A DNA stretch of 10,751 bases from a bacterium (GTDB lineage: Bacteria; Sumerlaeota; Sumerlaeia; MVZB01): contig JAMCWS010000304.1 in the NCBI GenBank assembly GCA_023480605.1, positions 1 through 10,751 on the forward strand. Direction: 5' to 3'. The notes under the pieces were generated by a model. It made no database searches. It was not told the DNA's origin and was given only the letters and a program-made list of their open reading frames with translations. Positions 6,560 to 10,751 of this stretch are shown here, piece after piece. The translations under genes and the position numbers were made by a program. Every line of letters begins with the position of its first letter. Position 1 is the stretch's first letter.

Positions 6560-7381
6560 ATGCAGGTGGTGCTCATATCGCGCGGTTCCATGACCGGCGG
6601 CCAGGCCCTCGCCCACTGCCTTCGCGACCACCTGGCTTTCCGGTGCGTATGCCGCGAGGATCTGGTGCGGACCGTCGATGCCCAGGGGGAATACGCCCAG
6701 AAGGTTCTCCAGTCCATTCATTCCGCCACGCGCGCCTATGAGCAATTCAGCCACTGCCGCCGCCCGTATCTTATCCTCATGCGGCTGGCGCTGCTGCGCT
6801 TCATCCGCCAGGGCAATCTGGTCTATCACGGCCACGCCGGCCACCTGCTCGTGGCCGATCTCAAATGGTGCCTGCGCATCAGGGTCGACGCACCCATGCC
6901 CCTCCGCACGAAAAACGCGATGGAACGTTTGGACCTTTCCGAAGCGGACGCCCGCGAGGCCGTGCTGCGCGAGGACGAGGAGCGAGTCCGCTGGGCGCGT
7001 TTCATGTATGGAACGGATATCCGCGACCCCAAACTCTACGACGCCTGCTTCTCACTCGAGCGCCTTACGTTGAACGGAATCTGCGCCATGGTCGCCGAGA
7101 CTCTGAAACAGGAAAGCTTCACCCCCTCACCCGAGGATATTCGCGCGCTCGATGATCTTTATCTGGCCGCCCGGATCGACGCGGCACTGGCCGTCGATTC
7201 CTCCCTGCTCAACCGGGATATCAGGGCGCGCGCGCGCGGCGGCAAGGTGGCGCTTGTGGGTCCGTGCCTGGACGATGGCGACATGGCCCGGGCGGTCGAA
7301 CTCGCCGGCGGCGTCGAGGGCGTCGGGGCGGTGGAGTATCAAACCGGTTACGCGGTGAGTTTCGATTCCTATCTCAGATAG
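6560..7381 (+). CDS. Cytidylate-kinase-like protein with C-terminal BON-like domain
   Basis: This 273-residue protein fits the cytidylate kinase-like family (PF13189, AAK-type). It starts with the strand-loop MQVVLISRGSMTGGQALA, a variant of the family's ISRGxGSGGxxLA nucleotide-binding loop, followed by CREDLV. Downstream are LVYHGHAGHLLV (87-98), RIRVDAPMPLR (106-116), an acidic helix LREDEERVRWARFMYG (136-151) and DPKLYDACFSLERLTL, all in family order. Residues about 205-265 resemble a BON domain (DAALAVDSSLL, then GGKVALVGPC and GGVEGVGAVEYQ), a fold linked to phospholipid or ligand binding. The true substrate of this family is not established; many members sit beside signalling genes, so nucleotide or other small-molecule phosphorylation is only a guess. 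It is the last gene before the terminator at 7421-7448 and probably shares a transcript with the kinase and regulator. Confidence 0.76.
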   Translation: MQVVLISRGSMTGGQALAHCLRDHLAFRCVCREDLVRTVDAQGEYAQKVLQSIHSATRAYEQFSHCRRPYLILMRLALLRFIRQGNLVYHGHAGHLLVADLKWCLRIRVDAPMPLRTKNAMERLDLSEADAREAVLREDEERVRWARFMYGTDIRDPKLYDACFSLERLTLNGICAMVAETLKQESFTPSPEDIRALDDLYLAARIDAALAVDSSLLNRDIRARARGGKVALVGPCLDDGDMARAVELAGGVEGVGAVEYQTGYAVSFDSYLR

Positions 7382-7420
7382 CGGAATCGATGGCCGCGGG
7401 AGCGTCGAACCGGCCCTTCC

Positions 7421-7448
7421 AACCCGGCGAGCGCCACGTCGGGTTTTT
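7421..7448 (+). terminator. Intrinsic terminator after the kinase/regulator operon
   Basis: The stem pairs 7421-7429 (AACCCGGCG) with 7437-7445 (CGTCGGGTT): nine pairs with one G-U wobble and a 7-nt loop. A TTTTT run covers 7444-7448. It lies 40 bp after the stop at 7381 and separates the two gene groups. Confidence 0.72.
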
Positions 7449-7452
7449 CGTG

Positions 7453-7481
7453 TTGACCGGTCATCGCATTCGGCCAATACG
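7453..7481 (+). promoter_or_regulatory. Candidate sigma-70-type promoter for the DUF202-sulP pair
   Basis: TTGACC (7453-7458; 5 of 6 to TTGACA), a 17-bp spacer, then AATACG (7476-7481; 3 of 6 to TATAAT). It begins five bases after the terminator's T-run and ends about 30 bp before the next start codon, the place where a new promoter is needed. The weak -10 keeps confidence modest. Confidence 0.38.
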
Positions 7482-7512
7482 CCGATGGCGCCGATGTGAA
7501 AGGGGTAGTCCG

Positions 7513-8265
7513 ATGTCCTACGATGGCAACAAGAGAATCGACTATAACGGCTTTCTGCAAGGCATCCGTCTTCTGCTCGACCGCGCGGCCGACGCCGACG
7601 AAACCCTCGTCCGGATCGCCCAGGACGCCGACGCCAATCTGCACCACTCCGCCGAAACGAGCGACCATCTGCTTCGGGTCACCGCCGTGTCGGCCAACCA
7701 TACCGAACGCCAGACCGGCATGGCGCAGGAACGGACCGCCCTGACCCGCGAGCAAACCCGCCTGGCCACGCGCAGCACCGAACTGGCCAGCATCCGCACG
7801 GAATTGGCGCGCGAAAACACCACCCTGGCCGGCCAGCGAACCGATCTGGCCGTCGTCCGCACCGAGATGGCGAATCGGCGCACCGTGCTGGCCGAAGACC
7901 GCACGGCGCTGTCCACCCGCCGCACCCGCCTGGCCGAGACGCGCAACCACCTGGCGACGACGCGCACCATCCACTCGCGCACGCGCACCAGGCTGGCCTA
8001 TCAGCGTAATGAGTTGGCCCGCCAGCGCACGTGCCTGGCTTTCATCCGCACCGGACTGGCGTTCGTCACCCTCGGCGTGGTCTTATTCCGGTACTTCGGC
8101 ATCTCCTGGTGGAGCATTTTCGACTGTGCCCTGATCGCTAACAGTCTGGTCACAATCGCCGTGGGCATGATCGGTTATGTTCGAGCCCGGCGCAATATAC
8201 ACCGGCTCGACAGCCTCCTCCGGAACGACGGGGGGTTCGTCGATCTGTTGGTTGACACGCAATGA
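7513..8265 (+). CDS. DUF202/YidH-type membrane protein with a 17-unit heptad repeat
   Basis: A 250-residue protein. Residues 1-60 form an acidic, helical N-terminus. From about 67 to 183 the chain runs in strict seven-residue steps of the form RTxLAxx: Thr occupies 15 of the 17 positions 68, 75, ... 180 (Asn at 145 and 166), usually preceded by Arg and followed two residues later by Leu. The last units, RTCLAFIRTGLAF (172-184), merge into the DUF202 signature, then two membrane helices (about 182-196 and 203-223) and a basic RARR loop. The tail is cytoplasmic. The heptad block should form a long amphipathic coiled coil or stalk on the membrane domain. AGGGG lies 7 nt before the ATG. It precedes the SulP gene by 18 bp, so an accessory role for the transporter is possible. 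The function of DUF202 is unknown. Confidence 0.8.
   Translation: MSYDGNKRIDYNGFLQGIRLLLDRAADADETLVRIAQDADANLHHSAETSDHLLRVTAVSANHTERQTGMAQERTALTREQTRLATRSTELASIRTELARENTTLAGQRTDLAVVRTEMANRRTVLAEDRTALSTRRTRLAETRNHLATTRTIHSRTRTRLAYQRNELARQRTCLAFIRTGLAFVTLGVVLFRYFGISWWSIFDCALIANSLVTIAVGMIGYVRARRNIHRLDSLLRNDGGFVDLLVDTQ
7711..8061 (+). repeat. 21-bp period coding repeat (heptads RTxLAxx)
   Basis: Seventeen consecutive 7-codon units inside the DUF202-type gene. The protein period is almost perfect while the codons vary between units, so this is an old, selected protein repeat and not a recent DNA tandem array or CRISPR. Confidence 0.85.
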
Positions 8266-8283
8266 AAGGCAACCATCGGCTCC

Positions 8284-10482
8284 ATGCCCCGACGCATCAA
8301 AATCCGCCGCATCCCCAGGCCCATCCGGCGCGCCCTGCCTTTTCTTAATTGGTTCGAAGAATATTCTTTGCACCAGTTGAAGGCGGATTTCGTCGCCGGC
8401 CTCACCGTCGCCCTTGTCCTCATCCCCCAGTCGATGGCCTACGCCCAATTGGCCGGCCTGCCGGTTTATTATGGCTTGTATGCGGCCTTCCTGCCGCCGA
8501 TCGTCGGGGCCATGTTCGGCTCCAGCCACCAACTCGCCACCGGACCTGTCGCGGTCGTTTCGCTGATGACCTGCGCCGCGCTGCAGCCCCTGGCCGCGGC
8601 GGGCAGCCCCGAATTCGTCGGCTACGCCATTTTGCTCGCCTTCCTGGTCGGCGTGTTTCAATTAGCCCTGGGTTTTCTGCGGCTCGGCCTGATTATCAAT
8701 CTGCTGTCGCACCCGGTGGTCAATGGATTTACAAACGCCGCTGCCCTGATCATCGCCACCTCCCAGCTTTCGAAAATTTTCGGCGTTTATGTGGATAGCG
8801 ACGGTTATCAATACCAGATGCTGATGGAGATCGCGCGTTCCGCCGTGGCCTACACCCACTGGCCCACCTTCGCTCTGGCCGCATTGGCCTTCCTGCTCAT
8901 GATCGGTCTCAAGCGTTACCTGCCGAGAGTTCCCAACGTTCTCGTGGCGGTGACCGTGACGACGCTGATCTCGTATTACGCGGGTTTCGAACGTCACGTC
9001 ACCGTGCCGGTCGCCCGCATCGAGGCGCCCGCCGTCCGCGAGGACGTCGCGCGTTACAACGAAACTCTCGGCCAGATCGAGCGGGCCGCGGCCGACCAAT
9101 TCGCCCTGAGCGAACAAATACGGAAGGCCGAGCGCGAGAAGGGCGGGCGCTCCGCCGAGGCGATGAGGCCCAAGGCCGAGCTTGCAATCGCGAAGCTGCA
9201 CGCCGCCGAACTCAATCGCAAGCTGCGCGATCTGCGCCGCATCCTGCGCGCCTGTCTTCTTCAACGCGTTCAGACGCCCGGCGGCGTCGATCGATTCGTT
9301 GTTTGGGGTTCCTCCGACGATCCGGCGGAAGAGGGCGTCTGGCGGATCAAGGTGGGCACGGGCCGCCTCGATGCCGGCGCGATCGCCTTAAACGGCGGCG
9401 GCGACGTGGTTGGTCGTGTCCCCGCCGGTCTGCCGCGCCTGGCCGTGCCGCGCATCGAATCCTCGATCGTGCTCCAACTGGCTCTGGCGGCCGTGGTCAT
9501 CTCGCTCCTCGGCTTCATGGAAGCGATCTCGATCGCCAAGGCGATGGCGGCGCGCACGCGCCAACACATCGATCCCGACCGTGAACTGATGGGCCAGGGC
9601 CTCGCCAACCTGGTCGGCTCGTTCGCCCAGAGTTATCCCACTTCGGGTTCCTTTTCCCGCTCGGCCGTGAACCTGCAGGCGGGGGGCGCCACGGGCCTGT
9701 CCAACGTTTTCAGCAGTTGCGTGGTGGTTCTGATTCTGTTGTTCTTCACGCCCCTGCTCTATTACCTTCCCCAGTCGGTGCTGGCCGCGATCATCATGAT
9801 GGCCGTCCTGGGGCTGGTCAACGTCAGGGGGTTCGTCCACCACTGGCGGACGCAGCGCAGTTGCGGTCTGATCGCCGTCGTCAGTTTCGTCGCCACGCTG
9901 ACCTTCGCTCCCTATCTGGAATGGGGCATCCTGATCGGCGTCCTCCTGACCATCTCTTTCTTTCTGCTGGGCAACATGAAACCCGAGATCGCCCTCCTGT
10001 CCAAGCATCCCGACGGCGCCTTTCGCAGTGCCGAACGCCACGGACTGCAATTGTGCCGCCGCATCGCGGTCATCCGTTTTAATGGCTCGCTTTTTTTCGC
10101 CAACGTCAATTACCTGGAGGAGGCGATCCTGGAGCGTGTCGCCACGATGCCCCACGTCCGCCACATCCTGATCGTGGGCAATGGCATCAACATGATCGAC
10201 GCCTCCGGCGAAGACATGCTTTCACTCCTGGTGGCCCGGCTGCGCGAGGCCGGATACGGCATCTCCTTCAGCGGCCTGAACGACTCGGTCATGGACGTGT
10301 TGAAGCGCACCGGCCTTTACGAACGGATCGGCGCGGATCATTTCTTCCGCGATGTCGCCGCCGCCGTGCGGGCGGTTCATGAAACCACCCACGAAGGTTC
10401 GCTGGAAATCCAATGCCCCCTGATCGATCCCGTCTTTTCGATCCCCAAGCCCCCGAAACTGGACGGTCCCGATTTGGCATAG
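8284..10482 (+). CDS. SulP-family anion transporter with STAS domain and large internal insertion
   Basis: At 732 residues this is an inner-membrane transporter of the SulP/SLC26 family (sulfate, bicarbonate or other anions; proton or sodium coupling cannot be told from sequence). The membrane domain opens with DFVAGLTVALVLIPQSMAYA (35-54) and GLPVYYGLYAAFLPP, followed by GSSHQLATGPVAVVSLM (79-95). Its second half carries GFMEAISIAKAMAARTRQ (410-427), GQGLANLVGSFAQSYPTSGS (437-456) and FSRSAVN. The C-terminal STAS domain covers about 585-700 with the loop MIDASGEDML (637-646). Unlike the usual 550-600-residue members, about 140 residues (240-380) are inserted between membrane helices; 254-325 are charged and helical, probably coiled coil. 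A proline-rich tail of some 20 residues ends the protein. The start has only a distant GAAAGG (8264-8269), so it is likely translated in concert with the upstream DUF202 gene. Confidence 0.93.
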   Translation: MPRRIKIRRIPRPIRRALPFLNWFEEYSLHQLKADFVAGLTVALVLIPQSMAYAQLAGLPVYYGLYAAFLPPIVGAMFGSSHQLATGPVAVVSLMTCAALQPLAAAGSPEFVGYAILLAFLVGVFQLALGFLRLGLIINLLSHPVVNGFTNAAALIIATSQLSKIFGVYVDSDGYQYQMLMEIARSAVAYTHWPTFALAALAFLLMIGLKRYLPRVPNVLVAVTVTTLISYYAGFERHVTVPVARIEAPAVREDVARYNETLGQIERAAADQFALSEQIRKAEREKGGRSAEAMRPKAELAIAKLHAAELNRKLRDLRRILRACLLQRVQTPGGVDRFVVWGSSDDPAEEGVWRIKVGTGRLDAGAIALNGGGDVVGRVPAGLPRLAVPRIESSIVLQLALAAVVISLLGFMEAISIAKAMAARTRQHIDPDRELMGQGLANLVGSFAQSYPTSGSFSRSAVNLQAGGATGLSNVFSSCVVVLILLFFTPLLYYLPQSVLAAIIMMAVLGLVNVRGFVHHWRTQRSCGLIAVVSFVATLTFAPYLEWGILIGVLLTISFFLLGNMKPEIALLSKHPDGAFRSAERHGLQLCRRIAVIRFNGSLFFANVNYLEEAILERVATMPHVRHILIVGNGINMIDASGEDMLSLLVARLREAGYGISFSGLNDSVMDVLKRTGLYERIGADHFFRDVAAAVRAVHETTHEGSLEIQCPLIDPVFSIPKPPKLDGPDLA

Positions 10483-10516
10483 GAAAGATCAAAGACAAGA
10501 CAACGAAGAGGGATTG

Positions 10517-10751
10517 TCAGGAGGCGGTCGGCGCGGGTTGCCCCGCATCCTGGCCCGCGGCGTCGCGATCCTCCGATTGCGAAACCGGACGCTCCTCGAG
10601 CCACTTGATTAAATCGCGCCGGCCGACGACCGGCCCGACGACGAAAATGGCCGGCGACTCCACGCGCGCGGCCTGCGCCCGGGCGACCAGTTCGCCAACT
10701 TTCGCCGTCACCGTCCGCTGGCGCTCGCAGGCTCCCCATTCGACGATGGCC
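10517..10751 (-). CDS. cobA: Uroporphyrinogen-III C-methyltransferase, C-terminal fragment (gene runs off the window)
   Basis: On the minus strand the frame enters at 10750 and ends at the TGA at 10519-10517, giving 77 residues. The sequence AIVEWGACERQRTVTAKVGE, then ARVESPAIFVVGPVV and RRDLIKWLEERP, matches the C-terminus of SUMT (CobA/CysG methylase domain), which methylates uroporphyrinogen III to precorrin-2 using S-adenosylmethionine, the entry to siroheme and cobalamin. About 20 Ala/Asp/Gln-rich residues follow and then a stop, so this copy is not the N-terminal half of a CobA-HemD fusion. A GTG at 10711 could be misread as a start but lies inside the domain. The gene converges on sulP with 34 bp between stops and no clear terminator hairpin there. 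Siroheme supply suits a sulfite-reductase-based metabolism. Confidence 0.85.
   Translation of the reverse strand, partial: AIVEWGACERQRTVTAKVGELVARAQAARVESPAIFVVGPVVGRRDLIKWLEERPVSQSEDRDAAGQDAGQPAPTAS

Noticed and set aside
7711..8061. CRISPR array or recent 21-bp satellite
   Set aside because: Period is conserved in protein, not in DNA; no spacers, and the block lies inside a coding frame ending in a DUF202 membrane domain.

Overview
This is a GC-rich (above 60% by eye), gene-dense stretch of bacterial chromosome. All but one of its genes are on the + strand. The core is a pair of adjacent flavin/iron-sulfur genes that I recognise as qmoA and qmoB, subunits of the quinone-interacting membrane-bound oxidoreductase that exchanges electrons with APS reductase in dissimilatory sulfate reduction. 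A SulP-family anion transporter and the 3' end of a uroporphyrinogen-III C-methyltransferase gene (siroheme pathway; siroheme is the cofactor of dissimilatory sulfite reductase) lie further along. Together they point to a sulfate-reducing bacterium, most likely Desulfobacterota-like. That placement is an inference from gene content, not from a phylogenetic marker.

Layout: (1) 1-799, 3' part of a YkgJ-type cysteine-cluster protein gene, overlapping qmoA by ATGA. (2) 796-4240, qmoA-qmoB, tightly coupled; no qmoC follows. (3) 4402-7381, a membrane histidine kinase, a response regulator fused to a GcvH-like domain, and a cytidylate-kinase-like protein with a C-terminal BON-like domain, closed by a good intrinsic terminator at 7421-7448. 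(4) 7513-10482, a DUF202-type membrane protein with a long and very regular heptad repeat, then a SulP transporter with a large charged insertion and a STAS domain, probably driven from a promoter just after the terminator. (5) 10517-10751, convergent, the C-terminus of cobA/SUMT.

Working model: QmoAB handles electrons for sulfate reduction, and SulP may bring in sulfate or a related anion. The two-component pair beside qmoAB has no DNA-binding output; its output is a GcvH-like fold without the lipoyl lysine, so any control is likely to act on proteins and not on transcription.

The oddest observations are two exact, in-frame, same-gene sequence copies. In the histidine kinase, the seven residues that should carry the phospho-accepting histidine (the H-box) are replaced at unchanged length by a copy of a membrane-helix segment from the same protein. 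In the YkgJ-type gene, at least 127 bp recur exactly 465 bp apart in frame, as in a recent tandem duplication or an assembly error at a contig edge. Both need read-level confirmation before any biology is built on them.
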